From the NCBI GenBank assembly GCA_015493495.1, contig WGDB01000146.1:1-38849 (forward strand): DNA of 38,849 nucleotides, given 5' to 3'. A program made the position numbers and the translations under genes. Positions 17,088-24,759 of this stretch are shown here, piece by piece (the first letter of the stretch is position 1; each line of letters begins with the position of its first letter). The notes beneath the pieces are model-generated. The model did no database searches. It saw only the letters and a program-made list of their open reading frames with translations, and had not been told where the DNA came from. This DNA comes from Helicobacteraceae bacterium (GTDB lineage Bacteria; Campylobacterota; Campylobacteria; Campylobacterales; Sulfurimonadaceae).

Positions 17088-18749
17088 ATGGTAATAATTT
17101 TTATCCGAGATGGAAAGACCCCTAAACAATATAGAAAACAAAATAGAATAGAATTAAAACCTGACGTACCTTGGGATCATTCGAGATATAAGCCGTGGGA
17201 TGACCATGGTTATAAAACTGCATTTTCTGCCGTATTATATTTTAAAGAGAAAGAATATGAGTTACCTCTAATAAAAATTTTACTTGAGAATCAAACAGAT
17301 ACCCATAAGTATTTGAAAGGGTATTTAGAAGAATTAGGGTCTCGTTCCTTTGAGTTTCCTATTGAGAATATTAAATATGTTTCTTTGCCGACTGATACCG
17401 AATTTTATCAAGTGCTAAAATCGTTATTAACGAAAAATGAGGTTGAACAAGTAATAGAAGAACTATATGACGCGAGTTATATTAAACATACCGATGCTCA
17501 TAAAGAGAATAAGTTTTTATTAGAGACAGAAGGTTTTAATAGTTCATTACTCCGTGACATGACCGCTAGGAGTTCTTTTGAAAATGGATGGTTGATGCTA
17601 GAGGAAAGAACTATTTCTAAAAATGAAATGTTTAAACTCCAATTTCAATTAGATAGTTTTTCAAACCAACACAAAATAGATATAAATTTTAAAAAAAGTA
17701 TTTTTCCGAGTAATATCAATATATTAATTGGAGCGAATGGAACAGGAAAGTCACAAACATTGAATGTATTTATGAGACAGTTATTAGGGATTGATCCTCC
17801 TAACACGTCAAGTAAGCTACCTGTTTTTAATAAAATAGTATTAATAGCTTATAGCCCATTCGAAAATTATTTAACGTCATTAAATGAGCAGAAAATTAGA
17901 GTAAAAAGTCAATATAAATACTTTGGGTTTAGAACGGAACAAGATACATATAAAAAAGAACAACCTGCAATTGATACAGTTGAGGGTCTTTTTAAAATCA
18001 TAGAAGAAGATGATGAAAAAGACTTCCTGGAAAACAGAATCAATAAACTAGATGCACTGATGAAAATTTTAAAAAAGGCCATTGTATTTGACAATATCGG
18101 ATTAAAACTAGATGGTGACAGTAGCTCAATATTTCAGGCTAATAATGAAATAGTCGATGATGTTTACATTATAAATGATGCAGCAGAATTTTTATTAGTC
18201 AGCGAAAGTTTAAAAAAAGTAGTTGATAGTGAGAAAGGTATTGTATTCACAAAGAATGATATGAAAATTCACCTTAGTTCGGGACAGCAAATTTTCTCAC
18301 ATTTGATTACGTGCGCGGTTAGTGCTATACGCCAAGACACTATGTTATTAATAGATGAACCTGAAATATATTTACACCCAAATTTAGAAGTTGAATTGAT
18401 GAACTTACTTAAAGAGATGCTGGAAGAGTTTAATTCTTACGCAATCATTGCAACACATTCATTGATACTAACACGGGAAGTTTCAAAAGACTATACTGTA
18501 ATATTTAAGCAAAAAGAAGAGAACATTAACTGCATGAACCCTCCATTTGAAACATTTGGAGGTGATATTGAAAAAATAAACTCCTACGTTTTCTTTGACA
18601 AAGATATTGACAAACCTTATGAATCATGGCTTCAAGACCTAGTAGACTTAGAAAACGGCTCTAAAAATGCAATAAAAAAATATATGAATGAATTAAATGA
18701 AGAAAGTCTGATTTTAATGAACGGTATGAGTGTGAGAAATGCCAAATAA
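17088..18749 (+). CDS. AAA/ABC-type ATPase, Septu PtuA-like
   Basis: This 553-residue ATPase belongs to the RecF/OLD/ABC-like group used by anti-phage systems. It has Walker A GANGTGKS (215-222), a signature HLSSGQQ near 394-400, Walker B LLIDEP (420-425) and an IIATHS H-loop near 455. The first 200 residues are not recognised. GGAG lies 8 nt before the ATG. It overlaps the following HNH gene by 11 nt. An ATPase plus HNH pair is the layout of Septu (PtuA/PtuB), in which the ATPase controls a nuclease that attacks nucleic acid on infection. Confidence 0.8.
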   Translation: MVIIFIRDGKTPKQYRKQNRIELKPDVPWDHSRYKPWDDHGYKTAFSAVLYFKEKEYELPLIKILLENQTDTHKYLKGYLEELGSRSFEFPIENIKYVSLPTDTEFYQVLKSLLTKNEVEQVIEELYDASYIKHTDAHKENKFLLETEGFNSSLLRDMTARSSFENGWLMLEERTISKNEMFKLQFQLDSFSNQHKIDINFKKSIFPSNINILIGANGTGKSQTLNVFMRQLLGIDPPNTSSKLPVFNKIVLIAYSPFENYLTSLNEQKIRVKSQYKYFGFRTEQDTYKKEQPAIDTVEGLFKIIEEDDEKDFLENRINKLDALMKILKKAIVFDNIGLKLDGDSSSIFQANNEIVDDVYIINDAAEFLLVSESLKKVVDSEKGIVFTKNDMKIHLSSGQQIFSHLITCAVSAIRQDTMLLIDEPEIYLHPNLEVELMNLLKEMLEEFNSYAIIATHSLILTREVSKDYTVIFKQKEENINCMNPPFETFGGDIEKINSYVFFDKDIDKPYESWLQDLVDLENGSKNAIKKYMNELNEESLILMNGMSVRNAK

Positions 18750-19590
18750 ACTACTTATACCTGAAATAAAAGATATCGATTTAATAGATGATATTGTTTC
18801 AGAACGAACAAGAAATCCTAACAAAGCATTTTTTAACGGATATGAAGCTGATTGGAAAAAACGAGTAAATGAGTACACAGATAAGTGTGGTAACCCTGAA
18901 AAAATAAATGTTTCTACAATACAGGAAGAGGATAAATCACGTTTTATTAATTTATATACTGCTCCAACAGGTATTGTGAGAAAAGATATTATAGATGTCT
19001 TACGAGATCATTCATTAGCTATGTGCCCTTTCTGTAGTGAAGCAGGTAGACCAACTACTTTAGATCACTTTTTACCCAAAGATACATACCCTGAATATAG
19101 CTTGTTGTCAGCTAACCTTGTTCCCGCTTGCGATGCGTGTCAAGGAGTAAATGCAAAAGGCGCTAAAGCATTAGATGCGGAAGGTAGACGCTTGTTTTTA
19201 CACCCATATTATGACATTCCAGAGGGTGCTGAAATTATTATATTAACAATAAAAGCTCCATACGATAAGGGCTCAAGCTTTAATTTAAGCGTAAATGATG
19301 AGCTTGATACTGATTTAAAAGAATTATGCGTAAGACACATTAAAGAGTTGAACATTGAGGGGCGCTTTAGGCGATGGTTTAAATCAGAATATCTACGGTT
19401 GAAAAAACTAGTATTATCCTTATTGGAAGAAGATGACGATCCTGATATGGTTTTAATGGCAATTAGACTTTTTTATCGCAAAAATAAACTTATGGGTGTA
19501 AACTACTGGGATACGGTTTTTTATAAAGCAGTATTATCTAATAGCGATCTATTAGAATTTTTGAAAGACAAAGAAAATTTAAGGATATAA
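18739..19590 (+). CDS. HNH endonuclease, Septu PtuB-like
   Basis: The HNH core is CPFC (96-99), LDHFLPK with the catalytic histidine about 14 residues later, and CDAC (131-134), a Cys4 zinc-stabilised HNH fold. The 283-residue length fits PtuB. Its ATG overlaps the end of the ATPase gene, so the two are translated together and probably form a complex. The C-terminal half is helical and charged with no motif I can name. Confidence 0.82.
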   Translation: MPNKLLIPEIKDIDLIDDIVSERTRNPNKAFFNGYEADWKKRVNEYTDKCGNPEKINVSTIQEEDKSRFINLYTAPTGIVRKDIIDVLRDHSLAMCPFCSEAGRPTTLDHFLPKDTYPEYSLLSANLVPACDACQGVNAKGAKALDAEGRRLFLHPYYDIPEGAEIIILTIKAPYDKGSSFNLSVNDELDTDLKELCVRHIKELNIEGRFRRWFKSEYLRLKKLVLSLLEEDDDPDMVLMAIRLFYRKNKLMGVNYWDTVFYKAVLSNSDLLEFLKDKENLRI

Positions 19591-20487
19591 ATGTCTAAAA
19601 TAATACGATTTGAATATTTACGCTTAACCATTGTGGATAAGAAGACTGATAAGTCAATTTCTTTTAAAGAAATAGTTAGTGCTCTAGAAAGTAAGCCATT
19701 AGATATTTCAAAAAAAGATCATCGATATCAATGTAAAGAAGGAGTTTGTAGCAGAGCTTTCTCTCATATTGATAATGTTGACAATGGTGTTTTAGTGAGT
19801 TTTGCTCGTTACGATAAACAGGAGCTTACAGGAAGCTTTTTAAAAAATGGTGATTTAGAATATAGTATTACAGAGAAAGTCAAGGCTGCAACAAAACGAG
19901 ATGACATCGCTTTAAAAGAATATAATCGTGTGAAAGTATTTTGTAACGGTATAGTCATTTTTCAAAAAAACAGAAAAGCAAATTCAGCATTGCAATTACG
20001 CGAATATTTGAATTATCACTTTAAAAATCTATATACTATTGAACTTGTACCGGTTTACATGGATGACTTATTTGAAGCTCTAGATAGTGGTGAAATACAA
20101 AATATGACGTTATCTGTTGGATTTGCGCCAGAAGGATCTTTTGATGTATTTGAGAGTGAAAACTATACTGGTGCTGCTACATGTGAACTTAAGTTTAACG
20201 CGGATAAAGAGCATTTTCTAAAGAAAAGTTTCTTTGTTGGAGCCCTCACCAAAAAAGCTTTACAGCAATTTGGTGTACTTGATAAAGGAATAATAACGGG
20301 GGCGACTGCTAAGTTATCTAATAGGCGAGCTAGAGTTTCATTAGAGGAATATCAATTAAGCGATCAACGCTCTTTCGCTGATATAAGCCCATATTTAATG
20401 ACGCCAAATAAATATTTTGATGAGATGTATACAAAACATAAAGAGTTTCTTGATACATATATTAAAAGAGATGGTAGGTATGACTAA
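19591..20487 (+). CDS. Unknown third gene of the Septu-like operon
   Basis: This 298-residue protein begins at the base after the HNH stop, with AAGGA 5 nt before the ATG. I recognise no domain. It is soluble, with mixed alpha/beta character, a basic patch (KVKAATKRDDIALKEYNR) and a C-terminal segment rich in Asp and Tyr. The one-base stop/start overlap with the membrane gene behind it shows coupled translation. It could be a sensor, an adaptor or a second effector; the sequence does not say which. Confidence 0.7.
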   Translation: MSKIIRFEYLRLTIVDKKTDKSISFKEIVSALESKPLDISKKDHRYQCKEGVCSRAFSHIDNVDNGVLVSFARYDKQELTGSFLKNGDLEYSITEKVKAATKRDDIALKEYNRVKVFCNGIVIFQKNRKANSALQLREYLNYHFKNLYTIELVPVYMDDLFEALDSGEIQNMTLSVGFAPEGSFDVFESENYTGAATCELKFNADKEHFLKKSFFVGALTKKALQQFGVLDKGIITGATAKLSNRRARVSLEEYQLSDQRSFADISPYLMTPNKYFDEMYTKHKEFLDTYIKRDGRYD

Positions 20488-20888
20488 TGGATAACGTGAT
20501 TTTATCAATTATAAAAGAACTATTAGCGATTAGCATTGGATTTGTAGGATTGATTTTTACAGCTTTTAGTATTCTAATGACACTATCTGATGAGCATTGG
20601 AAAATTAAGAAATTAATGCAATCGGAAGAGTATAAACTATTTATCAATTCTTTGTTTAGTTTAGGTGTTTGGTTTTTAGTGTTTTTTTTATTCTCAATAA
20701 TGATTCTAATAGTAGAACCACTGTTAAAGTTAAATTATTCCGCATTTGCAGAGTACAGTTTGTATTTGTATATTTTCGCGCTAGTCTTATTGTCAATAAA
20801 AACAATGTTTATATTAAATAAGTTTAAAAAAATAGTAATATTATTCGCAGATCGTAGTAAGCCTATGCTAGGGGAATTCGATAAATAA
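20487..20888 (+). CDS. Small membrane protein, fourth gene of the Septu-like operon
   Basis: The 133-residue protein has three predicted membrane helices at about 8-30, 52-75 and 87-108, with a basic cytoplasmic-looking tail. Its ATG shares an A with the previous stop (TAATG). No family is recognised. A membrane protein at the end of a nuclease operon could be an effector that permeabilises the membrane or an anchor for the complex; both are inference. Confidence 0.7.
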   Translation: MDNVILSIIKELLAISIGFVGLIFTAFSILMTLSDEHWKIKKLMQSEEYKLFINSLFSLGVWFLVFFLFSIMILIVEPLLKLNYSAFAEYSLYLYIFALVLLSIKTMFILNKFKKIVILFADRSKPMLGEFDK

Positions 20889-20940
20889 TACTACTTAAAA
20901 TAGAAAGAAGAAGAAATTACAGTATTTTATTGGACTAAAT

Positions 20941-21198
20941 TTACTCTTCGTTCTTGGGCTTCAAAAACTCCCTAACATCTAAATCGAGTGCTTTTGCCAA
21001 ACGGTAAAGGTGCTCCAGATTAAAATGTTTCCCATCCCTTAATAGTTCCGCTTTCCCATAAAATGATGGTGCTTGATGCCCAATCGTCAACGCCATGTCT
21101 AACTGACTAACTTTCTTCTCTTTACGAATACGTTTAACATTATTGCTGATGAGACGATAGAAATCTTCTATTTCTTCAGAGGTATATTCGATGTGAAT
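20941..21198 (-). CDS. Xre-family helix-turn-helix regulator without a standard start codon
   Basis: Reading the minus strand from 21198 gives about 85 residues with a clear Xre/Cro-type HTH: NVKRIRKEKKVSQLDMALTI, then a recognition-helix region, and LEHLYRLAKALDLDVREFL at the end. The frame is open from a TAA at 21231-21229 but has no ATG, GTG or TTG before the HTH. Only ATA, ATC or ATT codons are available (ATT at 21198 gives the best fit); the first ATG would remove helix 1. It diverges from the membrane operon at 21348 and probably represses it. The start may be a rare codon, or the gene may be broken. Confidence 0.65.
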   Translation of the reverse strand: MHIEYTSEEIEDFYRLISNNVKRIRKEKKVSQLDMALTIGHQAPSFYGKAELLRDGKHFNLEHLYRLAKALDLDVREFLKPKNEE

Positions 21199-21347
21199 GA
21201 TTAAGCCTATAGGGGTAAATTTGTATTGTTATCATTGTATAGATTAGGAAAAATCATAACAACACCCAATGGGGGTGAAAAATTATCAAAAACTAGGCAT
21301 AATTAACAAAATCTTGTAAAAGATAATATTGATTGGAGATATGTAGC
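21199..21347. promoter_or_regulatory. Divergent promoter region with two GGGGTrAA repeats
   Basis: GGGGTAAA (21212-21219) and GGGGTGAA (21272-21279) are direct repeats 60 bp apart between the Xre gene and the membrane operon, and the second lies in a small hairpin CACCC/GGGTG. They may be operators of the Xre protein. The rest of 20889-20940 holds nothing I can name. Confidence 0.35.
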
Positions 21348-22130
21348 ATGAGTGGATGTATTAAGGGTAGAAGTTTTTTTGCGATAGCAAGAGCGAGTTT
21401 AGGAACTACTTTGTTTATTGTTGTGGTTGTTTTAGGCGTGGCATACGGTGCAATGTATTACTTTGATATACAGATAGATTACGTGAAGTATCAAGACGAA
21501 TTAGTATATTCATTAGCTGCCTTTTCAAGCATTCTTTTTCTATATACATTGAGAAAGTATTACAAGAAATTAAGAAGTTTTGAACAATACTTGCGTATAA
21601 GCGATATATCGTCATTTATAGTGCAACATGCCGATGAGATTGGCTTGACTGAGGATGACAAGTATATTGTAGAAGAAGTTACTACGTTGATGAAGAGGCA
21701 TGATGTTGATATATCGGCGATAAAACGCTGTAAGAAAAAAGATATCATTGAGGCCTATAAAAAAACAATCTCATCAGATGACTTCAGGGATATGAGACGT
21801 GCATTAAAAAAGGCAAATCCGGTAGTAGCTACAGAGATGACTGATGAAGAGATGGACGCTATGATTGATGACCTAGACGCTCGCATAGGTGCTGGTGATC
21901 AAGCAAAACCCTTAATATCGTTATTTTTTGCCAAAAACGCGAGGGATTTAGAGATCACTACAGATCCTGACAGAGCGTATGAGATATTTAAAGAGCTTTA
22001 TAATGGAAGTTCGGGTGGAATGATTCATGTCTACGCATTAGAAACTTATTCTAAGAGTGACGTTGTAGATTGTTATAGAGAACAAGTAGAAGACCCTGAG
22101 TTTCTAGCCCTAAGAGAGGAGACAAAGTAA
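21348..22130 (+). CDS. Membrane protein of unknown function
   Basis: About 260 residues with two membrane helices near the N-terminus (about 13-35 and 50-68) and a long acidic, helical cytoplasmic part (TDEEMDAMIDDLDARIGAG). ATG 21348 is preferred with GGAG 9 nt upstream; the TTG at 21333 is less likely. It shares its N-terminal half with the gene at 22521: the pattern of two helices, then a charged stretch ending in KRCKKKDIIEAYK here and KRFKKCSGCIYDGYK there. It heads a three-gene operon. No family was recognised. Confidence 0.6.
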   Translation: MSGCIKGRSFFAIARASLGTTLFIVVVVLGVAYGAMYYFDIQIDYVKYQDELVYSLAAFSSILFLYTLRKYYKKLRSFEQYLRISDISSFIVQHADEIGLTEDDKYIVEEVTTLMKRHDVDISAIKRCKKKDIIEAYKKTISSDDFRDMRRALKKANPVVATEMTDEEMDAMIDDLDARIGAGDQAKPLISLFFAKNARDLEITTDPDRAYEIFKELYNGSSGGMIHVYALETYSKSDVVDCYREQVEDPEFLALREETK

Positions 22131-22408
22131 TGGAATTTGTATACGGCACTATGATTGTCCTTTTTACGATGTTTGGTTTCTATGGTATTTTTAAGATGTC
22201 TCAATCAGAGGGTAAAAGTGAAATGAATGGGATTCGTACTCGATATGGTGGAGGCAGCTTTATTGGTGGTCTGGTAAGCAGTTTTATGCAATTTTTTTGG
22301 TTGATATTTTTAATTGGATCATTTAGTCTTGCTGGATGGGCTTTGACCAAAATAGGTGATTTAGAGTCTACTGGGAGTCAAAAAGCTCATACTGGGAAGG
22401 AATTTTAG
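22130..22408 (+). CDS. Small membrane protein
   Basis: A 92-residue protein with an N-terminal helix (5-22) and a second (50-72) joined by a glycine-rich link (RYGGGSFIGG). It overlaps the upstream stop by one base (TAATG). The two-helix, glycine-rich form suits a holin-like or partner membrane protein, but no family is recognised. Confidence 0.6.
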   Translation: MEFVYGTMIVLFTMFGFYGIFKMSQSEGKSEMNGIRTRYGGGSFIGGLVSSFMQFFWLIFLIGSFSLAGWALTKIGDLESTGSQKAHTGKEF

Positions 22409-22627
22409 ATGGAAAGAACAATGGATACGCGATTGACAGATCATATAGCTAGGACTGTGGAAGCGACCAATGCACCTATACAGCGATTTGGAATTGGTAT
22501 GATATTTAGACAGGGCTTTGATGGAGACAGGAGCGTTATTAGTGCTCTTGTGCTTAATAGGATTTGGAGTTATATATTTTCTCGACTCTACTATAGATAT
22601 AGAGAGCTATCTTGCATCGTATCTTAA
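22409..22627 (+). pseudogene. Likely N-terminal piece of a frameshifted membrane-protein paralogue
   Basis: This frame starts at the base after the previous stop and encodes 72 residues. The first 35 or so look like a protein start; the part after about residue 40 reads like out-of-frame sequence. The paralogous membrane sequence continues in the +1 frame from 22521. Together they would give one protein like that at 21348, so a single-base indel or a recoding event near 22515 is suspected. Confidence 0.45.
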
Positions 22628-22946
22628 TATTTTATTCGCTTCAATATCGATTCTATATCTGTATAGGTTTGTTAGTAGGTTCAGAGCCGTTAAAGGTACT
22701 GAGAGAGACATGGTTGTTGGGGCAATACAGTACTTTATAAGTAGTTTAGCTTTTGAAATTCACCTCCTTGATAATAAGAAGGAAATTATCTCACACGTGT
22801 TGGGTCTTATGGAAGAAACTGGAATAAATTCAGATCAGATAAAAAGATTTAAGAAGTGTTCTGGATGCATCTATGACGGATATAAAAATGCTTTAGAAGA
22901 GAGCACCTTTAATTATATGAGGGAGAAAAAGTTTTTATATAAATAG
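22521..22946 (+). CDS. Membrane protein, paralogue of the gene at 21348 (possibly frameshifted)
   Basis: The 141 residues carry two membrane helices (about 4-22 and 34-50) and a charged helical tail. It matches the N-terminal half of the protein at 21348: an LxxLxxIGFGVIYFLDxxID-like segment and SISILYLYRFVSRFR against SSILFLYTLRKYYKK. ATG 22521 has AGGG upstream, so it could be translated on its own, or be joined to the frame at 22409. Confidence 0.55.
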   Translation: METGALLVLLCLIGFGVIYFLDSTIDIESYLASYLNILFASISILYLYRFVSRFRAVKGTERDMVVGAIQYFISSLAFEIHLLDNKKEIISHVLGLMEETGINSDQIKRFKKCSGCIYDGYKNALEESTFNYMREKKFLYK

Positions 22947-22995
22947 TCGTGTATCTGTAAGTTTTCTTCTAATGTAAAAAAAAATGATGTAGTCG

Positions 22996-23022
22996 TGGAG
23001 AGAGATATTATAAAACTCTCCA
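22996..23022. terminator. Weak terminator-like hairpin between convergent genes
   Basis: TGGAGAG (22996-23002) and CTCTCCA (23016-23022) pair around a 13-nt AT-rich loop between the convergent membrane operon and the minus-strand operon. Confidence 0.35.
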
Positions 23023-23037
23023 TGTATTCTCCTAGCA

Positions 23038-23382
23038 CTAAATTTTAAAGATATCTTTTATTTGAGTAAATGATATTATCTCTTCACTCACAAATAGACT
23101 AAGCCCAAAATCAGCATGAAGTATCAATAGTACTTGGCAGTACCCTTCATGCTCTTCTATCAGTTCAAGACAGTCTACTAAAGGTCGTGTTGTATGACGA
23201 GTTATGATAGCGTTCAGCTCAATAGGGTTAATAAGCTCTTCAAGTTTTTCTATAACTATGAAATTCCCATACTCAGGATACTTATAGTCATCAGGCAATC
23301 TATCAAACTCTTTCAACACTCCAGCTTTTAGAACAGGATCATTAATCTTCTCAACATCTGCCCTTGATAATATTTCTATCAT
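23038..23382 (-). CDS. Hypothetical protein at the end of the DUF2958-type operon
   Basis: A 114-residue soluble acidic protein with no family I recognise. Its start overlaps the stop of the small membrane peptide by 4 nt (ATGA), making it the fourth gene of a tightly coupled operon. Part of its C-terminal coding sequence (about 23090-23135) recurs as a diverged fragment at 27767-27813 outside the element, so the family is carried by other elements too. Confidence 0.65.
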   Translation of the reverse strand: MIEILSRADVEKINDPVLKAGVLKEFDRLPDDYKYPEYGNFIVIEKLEELINPIELNAIITRHTTRPLVDCLELIEEHEGYCQVLLILHADFGLSLFVSEEIISFTQIKDIFKI

Positions 23383-23486
23383 CTCTTCTTCTTTGTAGCA
23401 ACGGCTTGACGTTCAGCCTCTAAGATAACCACTATCCCTATCGCAACACATTTCACTGCAATACAAAACACCTTTGCTCCTACCAT
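23379..23486 (-). CDS. 35-residue membrane peptide
   Basis: ATG at 23486 (AAAGGAG 5 nt upstream) opens a 35-codon frame: one hydrophobic helix (about 3-22: VGAKVFCIAVKCVAIGIVVI) then a basic tail ending in KKKR. Its start shares an A with the stop of the upstream gene and its stop overlaps the next start by 4 nt, so it fills the gap exactly. That fit and the strong ribosome site make a real small gene likely. The function is unknown. Confidence 0.6.
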   Translation of the reverse strand: MVGAKVFCIAVKCVAIGIVVILEAERQAVATKKKR

Positions 23487-23971
23487 CACTTCTCCTTTAC
23501 GAGTTTGAACAGTTGAGTAGAGTGGTCTTGTCCATTATTGTAATAGATGATCTTGGCGTGTTTTTTCATATCATCTATAGCTCCGACTTGACGACCTAAC
23601 ATACGTTTTTCACCTACCTTGAACTCATCTGTCAACAAGAGAGTGTAGCTTTCTTCCTCAATTTTCACTGAGACCAGTCTCTTATCAAAGTAGCTTTGAA
23701 ATAACTTCTCCAACTTCATTTTTGATTTTCGCAGATCAATTTCCTCTCGCTGTTTTTTCGTACTCAAAATGTAGCGATAAACGTGCCTAGCATCGCCAGT
23801 TTTTGATTTTCTTGGTTCGGGTGTGCCTTTGGGTGGTTTCGCAGTAGAAATCGCAGGTTTCGCAACTGTGGTGTTTTCTACTACTTTCTGCTCTTGTTTT
23901 GAGAGAGCAGTTTTGACTGTAGCAGTTACATCGATAGTATCAACGTCTTTAGGTGTAGGTGTTTTCTTCAT
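23486..23971 (-). CDS. Hypothetical protein with disordered N-terminus
   Basis: The first 60 of 161 residues are rich in Thr, Pro and Lys and probably disordered; the rest (about 62-160) is basic with alternating strand-like segments (SVKIEEESYTLLLTDEFKVG). No domain is recognised. Its ATG overlaps the stop of the DUF2958 gene by 4 nt (23968-23971). Confidence 0.65.
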   Translation of the reverse strand: MKKTPTPKDVDTIDVTATVKTALSKQEQKVVENTTVAKPAISTAKPPKGTPEPRKSKTGDARHVYRYILSTKKQREEIDLRKSKMKLEKLFQSYFDKRLVSVKIEEESYTLLLTDEFKVGEKRMLGRQVGAIDDMKKHAKIIYYNNGQDHSTQLFKLVKEK

Positions 23972-24276
23972 GATGCTTCTCCTTTGACTACTGAGAGTCT
24001 TACAGGAGTAAAGCTAGTATCACGCTCGATGCCTAATCCTAACTTACCTTTAATGCTGTCTAGTTCACTGAGTGTAAAGTAACCTAGCTCATGCTCTAGC
24101 CCTTGAACATAACCGAAACAAGTATCACCATCACTCTTAGAGAGTTCTATTATGTACCATGTCCAGTTACTGTCAGGAGTAAAGAGCTTGATGTGACAAA
24201 GTGGATCTGTAGCGTTCTCTTGTGTGTATAAGTCTGGTAGTGCAGACAACAGTTCTTCGTTTAGTAGTTTGCTCAT
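23968..24276 (-). CDS. DUF2958-family protein
   Basis: About 102 residues show the DUF2958 pattern: LLNEELLSALPDLYTQE at the start, a DGDTCFGYVQGLEHELGYFTLSEL core and a GLGIERDTSF end. These small proteins are common on plasmids and integrative elements and often accompany anti-restriction or replication genes; their activity is not settled. The ATG at 24276 is chosen because AAGGAGG precedes it; the ATG at 24303 is in frame but poorer. It is the first gene of a four-gene coupled operon at the right end of the element. Confidence 0.75.
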   Translation of the reverse strand: MSKLLNEELLSALPDLYTQENATDPLCHIKLFTPDSNWTWYIIELSKSDGDTCFGYVQGLEHELGYFTLSELDSIKGKLGLGIERDTSFTPVRLSVVKGEAS

Positions 24277-24303
24277 GGTGAGCCTCCTTGAAATTAATAT
24301 CAA

Positions 24304-24529
24304 GGTTAGAATATGTGTTTATAAACAGTGGAAAGATACATATACAGAAGAGGGGAGAGTAGAAAGAAAAATCTGTAAATAGTCACTAAAAGAGATGTGA
24401 GACAAGAGTGGGTCAAAAGAGGGACAAAAATTAATAGAGGGCCAGGAAGTTATGCGTGAAAATTGGTATGATAAAATATATTGAAAGTGATGTTAAAGTA
24501 CGTATTTTGGGGAAACTCTTTAAAGTATA
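24304..24529. other. Right end of the element, non-coding
   Basis: No gene was found in this 226-nt stretch between the DUF2958 operon and attR. It probably holds the operon promoter and recombinase arm sites, but no clear repeat was seen. Confidence 0.4.
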
Positions 24530-24574
24530 TGGTGTCAAGAGGGGGACTTGAACCCCCGACCCCCGGCTTATGAG
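24530..24574 (-). repeat. attR: 45-bp repeat forming the 3' half of the tRNA
   Basis: Identical to 8526-8570. This copy restores the 3' part of the tRNA, from the CAT anticodon to CCA, so integration keeps the tRNA functional. Confidence 0.9.
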
Positions 24575-24606
24575 ACCAGTGCTCTAACCAGCTGAGCTAC
24601 CGTGAC
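24530..24606 (-). tRNA. tRNA with CAT anticodon (elongator Met, or Ile2 if modified)
   Basis: A 77-nt cloverleaf reads on the minus strand: acceptor GTCACGG with TCTTGAC (one mismatch and one G-U), D arm GCTC/GAGC, anticodon stem CTGGT/GCCGG around loop CTCATAA (anticodon CAT), T arm GGGGG/CCCCC with loop TTCAAGT, and an encoded CCA. It lacks the initiator-type CGCGGGG start, so it is not initiator tRNA. Met or lysidine-modified Ile cannot be told apart here. It is the integration site of the element. Confidence 0.88.
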
Positions 24607-24705
24607 ATGCTTTAAATAGGGTGGAATTATAGTCAGGTAATCCTTTGATTTTCCTTTGACAATGAAGAATATTTGGAATGTTGTGAAGTTTTATTGAGAT
24701 TTATC

Positions 24706-24744
24706 GCCTCTTTTGATGAACTACAAGTGTTAAAGAAAAGAGGC
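24706..24744 (-). terminator. Terminator-like inverted repeat after the lipoprotein gene
   Basis: GCCTCTTTT (24706-24714) and AAAAGAGGC (24736-24744) are perfect 9-bp arms with a 21-nt loop, 16 nt past the lipoprotein stop. No T run follows, so termination is uncertain. Confidence 0.4.
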
Positions 24745-24759
24745 AAGATGCTTGATTGA

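Larger units (their letters stand above)
8526..24574. mobile_element. Integrated element at a tRNA(CAT) gene, candidate pipolin with piPolB-like polymerase
   Basis: A 45-bp exact direct repeat (8526-8570 and 24530-24574) bounds the region. The right copy is the 3' half of an intact tRNA gene and the left copy is a tRNA 3' fragment, the usual outcome of tyrosine-recombinase integration. Recombination between the copies would release a circle of 16,004 bp. A tyrosine recombinase (10125-11333) and a family B DNA polymerase with TTDG and KTRG motifs (11481-14125) lie inside. tRNA-integrated elements with such a polymerase are known as pipolins. Cargo includes an EVE-like/HNH nuclease, a Septu-like operon and DUF2958-type genes. 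An internal att-like scar at 16158-16175 suggests a composite structure. Confidence 0.85.

Noticed and set aside
20487-20888. KwaA of a Kiwa system
   Set aside because: It is shorter, has about three helices, and the partner at 19591 shows no feature I can tie to KwaB.
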